From positions 18,209,745 through 18,273,744 of the forward strand of contig OY848917.1 in NCBI GenBank assembly GCA_963693285.1: 64,000 bases of DNA, given 5' to 3'. Below the pieces are notes generated by a model, which was given only the letters and a program-made list of their open reading frames with translations, was not told the DNA's origin and did no database searches. Source of the stretch: Xestospongia muta. Taxonomy: Eukaryota > Porifera > Demospongiae > Haplosclerida > Petrosiidae. This document shows, one piece after another, positions 22,101-35,457 of this stretch (its first letter is position 1; every line of letters begins with the position of its first letter). The position numbers were made by a program, and so were the translations under genes.

Positions 22101-25100
22101 TTTCTGACCTGAATCGATTGGTACATAACTTATAAAATGACAAAATTATTCACAGGTCTGGGTGGCCCTTCTCAGTTCAGACAACTATATCAAATCTTTT
22201 CTTACAATGGTTAAAATTTTACAAGTCAAAACCAAGTGAGATTTACCACTTCATGAAACAACAGGAGTGTAATTTATCACAGGCTTACTATAATTCTGCA
22301 TTTGTAGACTATACCTGTAGAACACTTATATTGAACTTGTTCCTATTAGCAACCATTGAGTGGCATCTACATCCTTAAAAAATACTGGAGAAGTGGCTTT
22401 AAACCACAGTTTGTTCTACCCTTTAATCACACTAAGCTTTAATGAACTCTCTTCCATCCAAAGTAGTTTGTAATAGTGAATCAGTGCATCTTTGTATCAA
22501 AAAAAGTTAATAGTGGCATCCATGCATTTGTTTGACAACAGCCAATTTGTAATTACATACTTTTTATATATGGCCCAGAACAGTAATGCTTGGTACACTA
22601 ATCATACTAACCAGTAAGAAGTAGACAACATTCTATTTCTAGACGTCTGTCTGAAAATGCTTAAAGTAGTTGATATATAGGAAATTTGCAGTATCCTGGC
22701 ACTTGTATATACTTGTTGTGTTAACAATTGATGTGCATATGTACATACAAACCAATTAAGCTATATAGCATTCTATGAAGAATTAGTGAAGTTATATTGA
22801 AAGACAAGCCAAGTAAATGTAATGATAAGTAATCAAAGAGTTCCTTTTTATGACTACAGGAGGCAATCAAATTGATGGAGAAAGCATTCGTCACAGGTTA
22901 TCTACTAATGAGCAGTGTGAAAACATTATTGTTGAGCTGAAAAGACAAGTCCTACCAGGTCAGGATACAATAAACCAATTGACTATACAATGATGAGTGA
23001 CTGATAATGCACGAAGCTTCTTGCTAGTTTGCTGATCTAGAATACTAAGATGATAAATCTTGACTTGTAATGTCATTTTTCTCTATCTACTACTGTTTCT
23101 TCTGTGTATAAACAGTATAATAGTTCAGAGATTACATCATTATTAACCCTCACCACTCATTACACTGACAAGCATTACATTACTTGCTTTGTGTGTCTAT
23201 CTGAAATTTTTTAAAAATACTTCATTCTCAAGTTATGGGAATTTTATTTACCTTGTTCTGATACGATCATTGTGTCCACATCTTTTTGATAAATAATTCT
23301 TGAATTATGCCAATTTTACTTACCTCATTCTGTTAAGGTCTTAATATTCATGCCTACTTGACAAATATCTGTTAGTTTAACATTTATTATCATGTGTTAG
23401 GGAGGAGTTTTCTTTCTTATCATCTTGCACATTTTTATTTCTTGAAGAACTGTTATCTTGTAAATATGAGGCTAACTAGCAATATTGTTATCTTACAATA
23501 GCTGTGGCAAGGGTTTCACATTTTAGTACTTTTCACTACATTGCTGACTCCTAACATATTTTGATAATACTTCTGCAAAGGACTATATTTTTGAAGACCT
23601 GAAAGTTAACATACTATACATAAAATATAGAAATGAACATACGTATGCGTATGTGCACATGGGTCAAAGCAGTCTTAAGACTACCAAAATTCTCATAGGT
23701 TTTTGCTGAAATTCTAAGTCAGATGAGTCCTTTTAGCTTTGACCCTTGATCTCCTATCTTGTAGGCTAGCAAAAAGAAAGAAACATTAAAAAGAAAAGTG
23801 TTAGGAATCAGAAAGCTTGCCAGCCATACAGCATGAGCTTAGGTAGTTCTTGCGTATGCTCAAAATACTTGTGCTCTGCTCTGGCAAACACCCTCTGACC
23901 CTATTCATTGTTAACAAACTTTGTAGAGTTTTATTTTTAGCTACAATGTATTTTTTAAATGCTACTAAGCATTCTTATAAAGACATTGTGCATAGATCTA
24001 GCAAGATACTTGCTAAATTGAACTAAACACTCACAAACTTCTGAATATTAAGGCACATAGGAAGCTTGCTGCAGACAAACAGGCACTATGTACTATAATA
24101 GAATCTTGTTATTACTGGCCTGTCAATATTCTGAATTTACCTGGTTTTATCATTACCCTAGGACATGGTAGAAGTGCTACATGTAGCGGAGGTAGTGTCA
24201 CCTCACCCACTACTAAATTATGTGAACAAATTAAGATTGAATTTGTGATTGGACAAAAAAGACAATTACAATCTGGTAACCATACAGTGACACATACTGT
24301 TAGTTCATTGTCTTTCTGTAGGTGACAGTACCCTGCCTTTACAAGCTCCATGTACAAAAGGTTAGATACAACTATACTACTATAGACTTGTTTAAATAAA
24401 GAGATTGGAAAAGAGAAATGAACATTGGATCACCAAAATTTGGAAAAAAATTTTCTGGACTTTTTTTGCTTATTCAATCACTAGTCTTAATTGTTTTTTT
24501 TTACTGGAATCTAGAATTGCTTAATCATCTTGAAACAAGTACTGTACTTTTTTAGATGACGTTGGATGAGTAGGCAATATTGTTTACCCAATTGTAATTT
24601 GTAGAAGCTTGCAAAGCCATATTGTCAAAAGTTTAACAGAACAAAGTCAAAGCACTATTTATTAACAGGATTAACAAATAAATAGATAAGATGTGTTAGA
24701 GAGACTATATCAATTTGAATGTGTCACTAATCGAACTTTTGTATCACACCTCTTGTGCACATGTACTCTGACATGAATGATCATGAATGTTATGTTTTAT
24801 GTCTATGACCCTTAGAGTCAGACAATCAATAAAAGAGAGATGTCATGTTGTCAGTAGCATTAATTATTACAATCAAGCTCATGTAGTCTTTTGCAAACAA
24901 ATCTACCTGATGTTTGTTTCTCCTGAAATAGCTGTAATGCAAGATTTCAGAGAGTGCAGTGACAAATAACTACAAATATACAGTATACCCATGGTCATTA
25001 CTTACTTGGGCTCACACACAACAATAAATTATATTACATAAAACATCGAAATAAACATTGTGAGATTAGTTTTAAATATATGTTATTAGACTGAGAGTTA

Positions 25101-25215
25101 ATAATATTATAGTTACTCATATCTCATTCTTTGCTTTAACGAATTTACTATCTAATGCTTATTTATCTCCTATACTCTAGGTGGACCAGCTTCAAAAATA
25201 CGTAAAATGGAGTGA
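19142..25215 (+). CDS. death-domain protein with repeated small exons
   Basis: Exons 19142-19469, 19775-19870, 21539-21637, 22860-22958, 24162-24275, 24322-24360 and 25181-25215 sum to 810 nt, 269 residues plus stop. Exon 1 holds a death domain (about residues 15-105): DEWYTMGILLKL and a helical tail ending ELRDLYV, the adaptor fold of apoptosis and innate-immune signalling. Every internal exon starts and ends in phase 1, and four of them carry versions of one motif: TTEQCDDVIMKQK, ITEQYKNVVVKLKRQ, TNEQCENIIVELKRQ and TTKLCEQIKIEF-KRQ. These are exon duplications. The last exon encodes a short basic tail, SKIRKME. The start could also be the ATG at 19157. The repeat has no name known to me; function beyond DD-type binding is unknown. 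It lies just outside Y and is not part of it. Confidence 0.75.
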
Positions 25216-25790
25216 TGTATTTGTTCATGTACTATCATATATTGATATACTTTGTCTACTTTTACATTCAGTTATTTGTATAATTTATATATAATATTAT
25301 AATTATTATTTCAATGGTATTTGATTTTGGTGTATAGACCTTATCAAATGACGTAACGCATCTATTTTGAGTGGGCAGATAGAATATTCATAACTGTAGA
25401 GTGCTAATAACTCGCTTCGTAAACCGCAGCAATCCGTTGCGTGTTCAGACTATGCATGTGCTAAACATCTTCAAGCATGTAAGGAGTCCTTGAAACCGTA
25501 AAGTAGAGCAGGACTTGCTTTCTTAGGCAATAAGAAAGAGGTCGAAAGCCTTCGATGAATAGCAAGTGAAGTGCTGCTTTAACTAACCTAAGAGGTAGCA
25601 TCACTGACTGTAACGGTCGAAACAGGAACCATATGCATGATTAAGATGTTAGGAAAGATGCAGAGACGATGACAGTTATATCAATATGTGATGTGCAGTA
25701 CTTAGAAGCACTTGAGAGTGTTACCATCTCAGAAGTGAGATTCAGAATTGAAAAATAACGTCATTCGAAATGTCTAAGTGAGGAATCTCT
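25216..25790. other. intergenic, perhaps 5' part of a dead transposon
   Basis: No reading frame accepted. From about 25330 the sequence becomes less AT-rich, which may mark the 5' part of the DDE_Tnp_4 remnant that follows. Confidence 0.35.
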
Positions 25791-25794
25791 AGAA

Positions 25795-26250
25795 GGGGAC
25801 ATTGAATTTATACTGATGTACCATCACTTGCTGCCCTGTGGCTATCTTCATATCTTCTTATATATGTGCCAGTAGTACTTCCAATAGTTTCAATTGTTTC
25901 AGTACTTTTTGTTGGTGCTCATGAAACTTCACCTTAGTGTCTTTGATAAAGATTTGGTATATAGATTTGGATATAGTCAGGTTTATGTGTCAAGATACTT
26001 CAACAAGTGAATAGAAGCCATGTTTATTTAAGTTTAGCCACTAGTGAGATGAAATGGATCCTGAAGATAGGAACTACAGTTAGCAAAGTCTGTTCAATTT
26101 AAAAACATTTCAAGAAGTTTGTGGCTATTATTGATTGTTTTGAGGTATTTTCTAAACGTTACCTGGTCTAACTATAAACACCATAAAAGTTTTGATTATA
26201 AATCCACAACAAGGAACTATATTTGCTGTCTTCTCACTTTGCCTACATCT
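25795..26250 (+). pseudogene. DDE_Tnp_4-type transposase remnant
   Basis: Read across several frames, the order matches HTH_Tnp_4 plus DDE_Tnp_4 transposases (Harbinger/IS5-like): EFYTDVPSL, then FLLVLMKLHLSVFDKDL, RFGYSQVYVSRYFNKW, KKFVAIIDCFEVF with the likely first catalytic Asp, WSNYKHHKS, and VLIINPQQGTIFAVFS. Stops and frameshifts separate these pieces and the rest of the catalytic domain is missing. A dead fragment. Confidence 0.6.
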
Positions 26251-26289
26251 CATTTTACCTACTAAGGTGGTAAAGTATCAGTTTGCCTA

Positions 26290-27245
26290 CAACACAGCTC
26301 CTAGTATTTCACCTCCTATTTCCCTTATTTTCAATTCTTCCCTCTCTACAGGATTTTTCCTTCAGATTGGAAAACTCCAATATTGTACCTATTCCTAAAT
26401 CGAAAACCTCTTCTTCATCCACTTCAGACTATCGTCCAATCTCTTTACTTTCCCTTCCAAGTAAGATTCTGGAACGTCACATCTGTAATTATGTATACAA
26501 CTTTTTTTCCGCTCATAACATGCTTTCTAATTGTCAGTTTGGTTTCTGACCAGGATATTCAACTGAAACAGCTATATTATCTATTGTCAATTCTTGATTT
26601 TTCTTCATTGGATCTCAAAAAAGCAGTCTGTGCAGTCTTCTTTAATCTCACAAAAGCATTTGACTCTGTCCTTGACAAGCCCCTATACTCAACTCCTCAT
26701 CTTCGCTTCACCTTCCTCCTCTTCTTTTATATTGGCTCCATAGTTATCTACAATGCTGTACTCAACAAATAATCATAGGTGGTTCTCTATCTTCTAAATC
26801 TCAAGTCACCTCTGGTGTCCTCCAAGGTTCTATTCTTGGGCCTCTCTTATTCATCATCTATATAAATGATATAACTAAAGTTGCTTCTCCTCTCTATAGC
26901 CACCCTCACCTTTATGCCGATGACATTCTTCTATCTCAAGAAATTCCATCTCCAACTTCAATGTCTACTGTTCAATTCAACATCAATCTCATTATATCAT
27001 TGATTAGCTCTTGTCATCTCACCATCAACTCCGAAAAAGAACAAATACATGATCATCTCGCACAAGTCTTCTTTTTCAACCACCCTCTCTCCTCTTTCCT
27101 TAAATGGTTCTAGTAACTTGAATGTGTCATTTTATTTAAATATATTGGTGTTATTATAACCTCCAATTTATCATGGTCTTCTCACATCCACCTGTCTGGT
27201 CTAAGGTTCGTCAAACCATTGGGATAATCTACTGTAACTTCTTTA
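26290..27245 (+). pseudogene. LINE-type reverse transcriptase remnant
   Basis: RVT_1 motifs in order but in shifting frames: VPIPKSKTSSSS, DYRPISLLSLPSKILERH, SNCQFGF, a stop at the usual FRPG site, LTKAFDSV, then SGVLQGSILGPLLFIIYIND and YADDILLS with the catalytic Asp pair, then SSCHLTINSEK and ending near WSKVRQTIGII. This order is typical of non-LTR retrotransposons of the CR1/L2/Jockey kind. Frameshifts and stops make it non-functional. No endonuclease domain or poly-A tail was seen. Confidence 0.75.
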
Positions 27246-27549
27246 AGCATGCTTCTCCTTAAACTCTCATCACAGCTTAAGTACCTGTTGTTAATATGTA
27301 TTGCTGTGTTGTCTAGAGCATATGGGAAGAGGTTAGTAATAATTTTTGTGGTAAAAATGCACATATTATGAGATCGCAACATTCCATTTACATTAGTTAC
27401 TCTTCTGTTTAGTGTGAGGGTCTGGCTGTGTCAGACTACATAGCACCGGCAAACTCCACACAATTATATCAATTTACAAGTACCTTTTACTTTAATAATA
27501 AAATATTAGCATTAACTTAATTAAATCATAACAATCTCTTCTCTTGTAG
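27246..27549. other. spacer between LINE remnant and Argonaute B
   Basis: No coding feature seen; ends in a plausible splice acceptor (CTCTTGTAG) for the first visible Argonaute B exon. Confidence 0.4.
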
Positions 27550-30169
27550 CTTTCCCATTGGTGATAGCAAAGATCTTGTCACAGTTGAAAATACTTTAAA
27601 GACAACTATAAAATCATTTTACACTACCCTGGGTTGCCATGTTTACGATTTGGAGAGAAGGAGAAGCACCATTACATACCTATTGAGGTAGTCATACATT
27701 TAACTGTAGCTATATATAGTCAATGATGATCTCACTTCTCTTTATCTTTCAATTTATCTACACTCTGATATAGCTCTGTGATATTGTAGCTGGTCAACAT
27801 TTCATGAAACGATTGAAGGAGTTTGAATAGTCTAAAATGGTTAGAAACACTGCACTTTCAGCACCTGAGACTGAGCAGAGAATTCTTAAAGAGGTAGTTT
27901 AAATATTTAGGTCATAATGAATCAACATAACTAAGTGGTGTTATTATTATGTCTTTTATTACAACTAACAGTTACATTGTACATTATAGGTTGAACAAGC
28001 AGAATATAACAAAGATCCTTTCCTGAAAGAGTTTGGTATTAATGTCTCAACAAAAATGATGGAATTTGAAGGGCGTGTGTTGCCTCCTCAAATATTACAA
28101 TTTAAAGATGTAAGATCTAATACTTTGTATTTATAATTAAATGGGTGAAGTCATATCTGAGAGTGAAACAATTGTCAAATAATTTAGCAGTCACTATTTT
28201 ACTTTACTTAAGAGTTTTCATTTTAGGGAAAACTAGAGCCTCACAAAGGTACCTGGAAGATGGATTATCAAAAGTTTTATCTTGGTGCTACAATTAATAG
28301 GTGGGGTGTCATTGTTATAAATCCTTCCCAAATGATTATTGAAAAAGCTAGGTAAGTTTCTATGATATAATAATATGCAAAGTTTAGAAATTGTTTTTTT
28401 TCTCTACTGCCAAACATTTCGTTAATAACTATGGTAGTCATACTTGTTTATAAATAGAAGTCAAAGTTTAAATGATATGACTCTGATATAAATTTAATGT
28501 AACTATATTATCATTATAAGTGTTTTATTGTTATAGGAACTTTGCTACTGGTTTTAAAAGGGTTGCTGAGGAGCTAGGAATGTCTATTACAAACAGTCCT
28601 ATTATTACCTCATGTAGAGGCACTATGGAAGATGTTAAAACTACTTACAGGAATAAATTGAATGATTCAGACTTTGTGTTTGCTATTGTTGACTATAAAG
28701 GCTGTCCAGAATATGGTAATTATAATAAATGACATAAAGTTTTAGTAATAGTTGAAGTGTTATTCAAATGAAATTAATGCACAAGAGGGACAATTGAAGT
28801 AGTATTAACTCTCCAACGGTATTCTAATAAACCATTTCTTTGATTTCAATAGAGGCCATTTTATGTTAAACTTTTCATTTAAGAATTATACAGTATTGAA
28901 CATTTGAACCTCAATATAATTATCATACTGATGTATTGCTCTGCTCTATAACTAAGGTGAACTCAACTGTTTTATCATCCATTAGAAACCTCATATGTTT
29001 TAATTTACATGATACACAAATTGAAACAGGACTTCAACTGATTTCTTGTTTTATTTGTGCTCCAGCTTTATTGTATTATTGCTTTTAGAACTAAAACTTA
29101 AAACTGGTGCTGTCTTTAGTAAGTAATTTAGCTTGAAACAAAATTTACCACTTTCAGTGACAAAGCACATTCTATATTCATATTGAATGTTATCTGTATT
29201 ATACCCAAACTATAGAAGAAAGGAATAATTACATTTGCTATTAAAAAGATGAAATCAAAACAAAGATACAATCATAAAGATATTATAAAGGATATTACTA
29301 ATCCTGTGAACTGTGACTTCTTACTAGTCTCTCATACTGGTATTCAGGTATATTATTATTGCTACCAATGATATTAGATTATTGTGATAATTCCATACAG
29401 TGTACATATTAAGATCATTATTATAATCAACATAGAATATTGACGTACTCCTGGTTATATACACTGTAATATTGATTAGATACTCCATTATTGTTAAAGA
29501 TATCAACTAAATAATTAATGCATACATTCAGTAGACATATAATCAAAATTACATTTTTTAATGTGTGATATACACTTTCAAAGTTAACTGTTAGGAAATT
29601 GAAAGACATATTGGCACTTCATATAGTACTCACCTACAGGAATTCACTACTATAAAAACTCACATGGCCCTAAGCTTATGCACATTCCATGAAGCAATGA
29701 AACAAAATAAGCATGATGTTCTTTATATCACATTATTAAAACTACTAGTTTAGTACATGCTATAGCTCTTAAGTCCTCCATTAAAAAAATTATCTATTCT
29801 CATATGTTTTAGGGTACTAGTCGTCCTTGTAAATATAAGAAACTTTGGGATGATAATAACATGTCTATGGATAATATTGAGATTTTGTCATATCAACTTT
29901 GCCATGTTTATTCTAGAAGCCTAAACAGTGTTTCCATTCCTGCTCCAACTTACTATGCACACCATAGTGCTTTGAAAGCTCGTCAACGCCTTGATCAACT
30001 ATTACAGAGGTATAGTCTGTACATAATGTTTAGTTGTTATTGTTATTGTTCTAGTGAGTCAGAAAGCACTGCAAGTGAGTCTTCTGTTACTTGTCAACTT
30101 TCTTCAGAAGAAATGGAAGCAGCTATTGAAGTAGCCGACCCAATGAAAACCAAAATGCACTTTTTGTGA
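27550..30169 (+). pseudogene. Argonaute B: PAZ-L2-MID-PIWI fragment, catalytic centre lost
   Basis: Exons: 27550-27687 (PAZ; LHYPGLPCLRFGEKEK), 27774-27893 (PAZ end and L2; MVRNTALSAPE), 27990-28109 (L2; DPFLKEFGI), 28227-28351 and 28537-28715 (MID), 29216-29347 (PIWI; NPVNCDFLLVSHTGIQ) and 29813-30169 (GTSRPCKYKKLWDDN, SVSIPAPTYYAHH). The final exon probably has a 45-nt intron. Damage: a one-base frameshift near 27593 in PAZ, a TAG at 27828-27830 where Gln is expected, and loss of all PIWI exons between MID and 29216. Those lost exons carry the first Asp, the Glu and the second Asp of the DEDH tetrad; only the final His (YYAHH) remains. No N domain or L1 lies upstream. Exon 27550 would join exon 6 of Argonaute A in phase, but A has its own last exon, so I read two separately damaged copies. 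Confidence 0.85.
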
Positions 30170-33100
30170 CAATATTATAATGATCAATGTGAACTATATT
30201 CACGTTAATATGAAATGAACATATAAACTGACATATACTTTTATGCATCTTGTTATTTATATGTTCTCTTAAGTTCCTCTTAATAAAATGTCAATATTTT
30301 GTATCATTTAATTGGCTATTATAATATTATGGCATAAACTTGCACAAAGCTACTTCTAATTTTAGTTGTGTGAGATATATGGTGTTATATTAAATATTTT
30401 GATTTGATGCATATGATTATATGAAAATTGCAAAGATTTGACAAAATACATTATGTCATTGTTAAGATCAATGTTTATTGTGAATGCATGTTATTTTATT
30501 TGTTGATTATTTAATGAGGAAGCACTGGTAGAAATAAATGAATATACATACATACATGTTGATGTACAAAACAATGGGAAATATATTAACTAAAAGTTTC
30601 CATGAACAACTAGCAACAAAACCAACTTAAATATAAGTGTAAGGAGTGAGGAACATAGATACTGAAAGAACAGACCTAGTAACAAGTAATTAATACAATC
30701 ATGGAATATATTACTGAAATAAACACTAATTAACAAGTTTATACATTGTCACTTAATTATATATAATATAATTATTATTATTATTATTATGTAGATTATA
30801 GGTATGACATTAATGATGTTACTGAAAGTATAGTTTCATATTTATAATGTCCGTAATCTATGTTTAATCTACATTTAAACACTGTGTCTTGTCCAAGTGA
30901 AAGGCTCCATAAAGTAATAGAACAAGTACCATGTTCCTCACTCATATACTGTGGATCAATATTCTAATACACTATTATCCATTCATAAATACATATATTG
31001 TATACATAATATGTAATATATTTACAAGGTGAGGTTATAACTATATGTATAGTCACAACTAAACCTACAAATGACTTGCACATCAATAAAAGATGAGAGT
31101 CTAATGTGATAGCTAGTTTATTTGGTAAATTTATAGTTTTGCTTAAGAGATACTGGTTCTAAACCTAATTGTCAAGCTTATAACTGCCTGGATAAAAAGT
31201 CAAAAAACATTCCAATGATATCGGATATACAAGACTACCTCTGTTTATGTTAGCTATAAATGTCTACTGTCTATCATAGCTGTTACTTTAATTTGTTTTA
31301 TTAACCATGCATGCTATCACCATGTCTTTGAATGCTTTCAGATTTTGCACTTAGTTTTTCCACCAATGCACAACAAATGTGTAATGGTTTGTATTACTTA
31401 TTTCATAGAATGTAGTCACTTGGATGAACAAGGCCTAATCTTGCCTACTGGTGGGGGGGGGGGGGGGGGGGGCTTACTTATTGTAATATTATCCTGAACA
31501 ATAAACGTTGTGAGTTCATTGACTGGTAGATATCAAATTATTAAATTGTAAGCCTCTCATGTCTGCTCTATTTGCTTAAAAACATACAAAGAATGTTACT
31601 ACATTTGTTATCTAATTATCAAGTCAGGTGAATTTCAATTTTGAAATAAACACAATGCATTTAAGAAAATCTATATTTAATTGCTGTTACTACATAATAT
31701 AATTAAATATCATCAGTGACAAATGTCAATGGATTAAAAACAAGCACTTTAATTTATGAATAAAAACAATTACACAAAATTTAGAGGATTATACCTGCAA
31801 TAAACAGAAAAAAACATTGTAAAATCTGTTAATACATCAATTGAAAATGTTTACAATTATTTGTTATAACATATGATAAATATATAGAAATAACTATGTA
31901 TCTTTTTGATAAGCATAATATTATTTGTCTATATACAATAATATGGTGTAACATCAGTGTGAAACATTAATACCATACTTATTGAAGAACCTACTAGTCA
32001 AGTCAGATGACTATAACAAATAATAATAACCTCAGTGACAAAGTCACCTCAGTGACTTTTATATCAATCATTTCTATAATTACATACTAGTACATCATAT
32101 CTAAAAACAGAATAATTAATTATACCTCCTACATTTGGCAGTCCTTACTGAATTGCATGAGATCCAATAGATATGTAGCCCCCATCTAGAAAACCTTGAC
32201 ATGTATAAACAATATAAGCTAAGTCATTCACTAACCCTACAAGTCTATACAATGACTTTGTATAAATACTAATTCCAAACATCATTATAACTATTAATTC
32301 TAATAAATTTATTAAGTCAGTTTTGTCTTTAACAGTTGTAGAGATAGCACAGTGAAGCATACATGACTCTATACTTTATGGTTCTGATAATACAAGGTCT
32401 GTCTACCACATAGACAGGAATATAAACTGGCTTTATGATGTGTCTATTATTATATAGTAACACTTAACACCTTAGATTATAATGTGATATGGGGATTGTG
32501 CAGTAAAGTAGTGTCAGAGAATAAAAATATACCTGGTTGTAAGAGATGCTGTCAAATATCAGTAGCCAGTGACTTGGTTTGAAGAGGCTCTCCTATAATC
32601 TTGATGATGTTTTCCAAATATCTAGGATAGTTTGGTTATGAGCTAACTCTGAAGTATTATTGACAACTTTATTTCATTTGATAAACTTGTAGTAAGCAAG
32701 CCATCAAGAGCAAGTATATTAATTATAAAAGAGAAATCTGCTGCTGTTAACCTAATAAAGCAAAATGTGTAATTAGTAATCTTTCTTTGATACAAGACAC
32801 TGGTACTAGACTAGTGTGCTATATTAAAAGCAAAACAGGCTGTAGAAAGTGATGAAATGGGATGTCTCAATGAATTTACATATTAGTTAGCTTCTACACC
32901 ACTTTCATACACTACAAGTTAAACATCTGCACTAAACTTGCACTAAAGTTTATTGCTAACTTATAAAATCCATCAATTTCATAACAGCATATACTTTGTG
33001 TGTAAGGCCTTTACCAATATCCTATAACAGAATGTAGTATAAGTACAAAATATAGTACAAATATGATGGTGCATTGAATGTGGCAGAAGTACGGTGCTCC

Positions 33101-33173
33101 ACAGCTAGAATGTGGTATGATACATGACAATCAACTTACTGTATACTAAAGCTAACATATACTTATCAATGGA
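30170..33173. other. AT-rich intergenic region
   Basis: No gene, remnant or RNA supported on either strand. Contains an uninterrupted G run at about 31451-31472. Confidence 0.5.
31449..31472. repeat. poly-G tract
   Basis: GTGG then an unbroken run of about twenty G in otherwise AT-rich DNA. Could form a quadruplex; length is likely to vary between individuals or be an assembly weak spot. Confidence 0.85.
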
Positions 33174-33535
33174 TTACCTCCAGCAAAAACACTAAGTTGA
33201 CTACTATGGAATACAAACTACAACAAAAATAGACATCAAATTCTCGATTATTACAATGCCTAAATTTATGATTTTACCAGAAATGAATTTGATGTATATT
33301 TTTGTTATAGTTTGTATTCCATAGAAGGACATCTTTCCACTGTGTTGATAATAGTGATCTTGAAGTGGTAGCTTAGCATTGAAAAGTGCTCTTGTCACTG
33401 AAGAAGAAATACAATAAAAAGGGTCATGAGCTCACACAGTCTGTTCAATGGCCACCTTCTTGGTGTTGTTGTCATCAATAACGTTACATTTTGCAAGCAC
33501 TGATCAAGCAATATCCTTTATATTATAAAGTATGA
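33174..33535 (-). pseudogene. fragment of ROC-COR gene 3' exon
   Basis: A worn copy of the end of the big ROC-COR exon at about 57000-57320: TRALFNAKLPLQDHYYQH here against TKALFSAKLPLQEYHLQH there, and matching flanks (AGCACTGATC, ACCTCCAGCAAAAACACT). Frame breaks are present. No GTPase domain accompanies it. It shows that the ROCO family once extended this far. Confidence 0.65.
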
Positions 33536-34764
33536 AAATCATAAGGACAAGACAAAACAATATCATGACAAAAACTGTGTCTAAAAAAGCTGATACAATT
33601 CTCTGCCAATTAGATGTAAGAATTTTCATTTAAGAGTTTCTTTCTATTCTGTATTCAAAGTTATGCAGATAGCTTTGCTATCATGAGACTACTACTAACA
33701 ATATATAGCTGTTATAATCACAATATTTAAGTCTATATAATGAATATAACTTAGCAAAGGAATCTAAGAATTGCCACTTCACAGTGTTTGTTAATGCCAC
33801 ATCCATTTTGGTTTTTGATTAAACCTTGCACACCTATCGTTTAGTATAAACTGTTAGAAGACTTAGTCATCTTATTTTAAGTTACTCAACAAGTTCTACA
33901 ATTTATAAAGATCATACAAATTTCTCTTAAACATACTCTACATAAATTAAATGTTATTTATACTAAAATTAGTTAGTTCAGTCTTTTAAAGATTGTATAC
34001 AGAATAGGTCTAGACATCATTTACTTTTAAGTAAAAGTACCTATAGAAATGACAACAGATTAATTGACTCATTTATTTGATGACTACAGTTTTAAACTAC
34101 AGTTTACAATACACAAACAATTTAATATACCAAGAACATACATCAATAAGAGTTCATGTATATTAGCAAACACATATAAAGCACTAATTATTTAATTCAC
34201 TGAAACAGTCAAGTAATTATAATTAATTAATCATTACTCACATTATTACAGCAATAATTACCACTATAATTGAAAGAGCACACCAACCACCAACATTCAT
34301 GTTGACAAGACAATTATAAACTATATATTAAAAAAATTAATCTTGTCAAAGATTATAAAGCATATTTTAAGGATAGTTATTGTCTTCTATAGTGATGAAA
34401 CATAAATATTTTATTTTTTGCCAGAGATAGCTAATACTAAATAGGATATAATCATTGGCCAAGGACATGCATCTATTGTAAGAACAATTTCATATAATAC
34501 TAAATGGCACTCAGAGTTGTTGCTTCTATTATATACAAAAGTAATTAAAAATGTACTTTGGTTGTTAAAATATTGTGAAAACTAAACATATTTATATGCT
34601 AGTGCAGTTAAAGAAGAAGCAAGAACAATTTGGCTGTTCAATTGATTACCACTTATCACTTTAACAATATTTTAAAACATTATTGCAAGTCTTATGAAGA
34701 GACTCTATAAAGGCAAGTAGGTCCTTAAGTAGGTCTAAATTCAACTGTTAAGAGTTATTTGAAA
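33536..34764. other. AT-rich intergenic region
   Basis: Nothing supported. Probably former intron or flank of the duplicated ROCO family. Confidence 0.4.
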
Positions 34765-35065
34765 ATATCATAGCATGGGGTAGCCATATCATAATGTTAC
34801 ATGTCAGGTAGAAGGAAGTAACAAAGTTCCTAAACTAAGTTATCTTTGTTTGTTAACAGTGACATTGATCTAGGTATATAGCACTGACATTAGCAGATAC
34901 TAAGTGTGACATCACTTTAAATTTCTGTGGTATACTTTGACATAAAGAACCATTGAACCTGTAGCTCTCAGGCTTATTGTACGTCACAGCACCTTATATC
35001 TATAATACAGTCCCCACAGGTGGGCTATAACCAATACTTAAGAGGCACAAACACTATATACCAAC
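34765..35065. repeat. copy of the family intron repeat (short)
   Basis: Contains the shared core AGAAGGAAGTAACAAAG...ACAGTGACATTGATCTAGG and the end ACAGGTGGGCTATAACC also found at 38.6-40.6, 48.9-50.5 and 54.8-56.8 kb. Internally deleted. Confidence 0.65.
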
Positions 35066-35188
35066 CTCTAGTAGATATGTTGGCAGTAGTAGAAGTAGTA
35101 GTAGTGGAAGTAGACATACTGGCAGTAGTAATAGTATTGGAAGGATTGCTGGCAGAGTGAGCCATATTAGCAAAAGGATCACACATTT
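35066..35188 (-). pseudogene. Ser/Thr-rich exon fragment of ROCO/ZU5 family
   Basis: Reads EMCDPFANMAHSASNPSN and one STTTT-type repeat, ending ANISTR; parallel to the 50547-51038 exon of the intact gene. A weak donor (GTTGGT) follows. No partner domains in frame nearby, so treated as a left-over. Confidence 0.6.
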
Positions 35189-35457
35189 CTATATTATTAT
35201 TTCAGTATATTAGAAAAGCTCAGGTAAAATTTTATATAATATTATATTAATGTAAGATAACTAATTTTCTTATTTAACATGTATAGCTATGTAGTTATAC
35301 CTTTCATCTCAGTAGGTTTTGGTATAATCAGTTGCACCATTCAAAATAACACTTAAAAGACAAGCCTTAATGGCCTTGAGTATAAACATTGATTTATATC
35401 TATTGTGTAAGGCATGGAGACTGACATCTAAGGATTTCCAATGATTCCATTTCCATA

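Noticed and set aside
1151..30169. One Argonaute gene with a 23-kb intron
   Set aside because: Copy A already has its own Argonaute last exon at 5134-5274, and B has a frameshift and a stop; two broken copies fit better, though chimeric splicing is not excluded.
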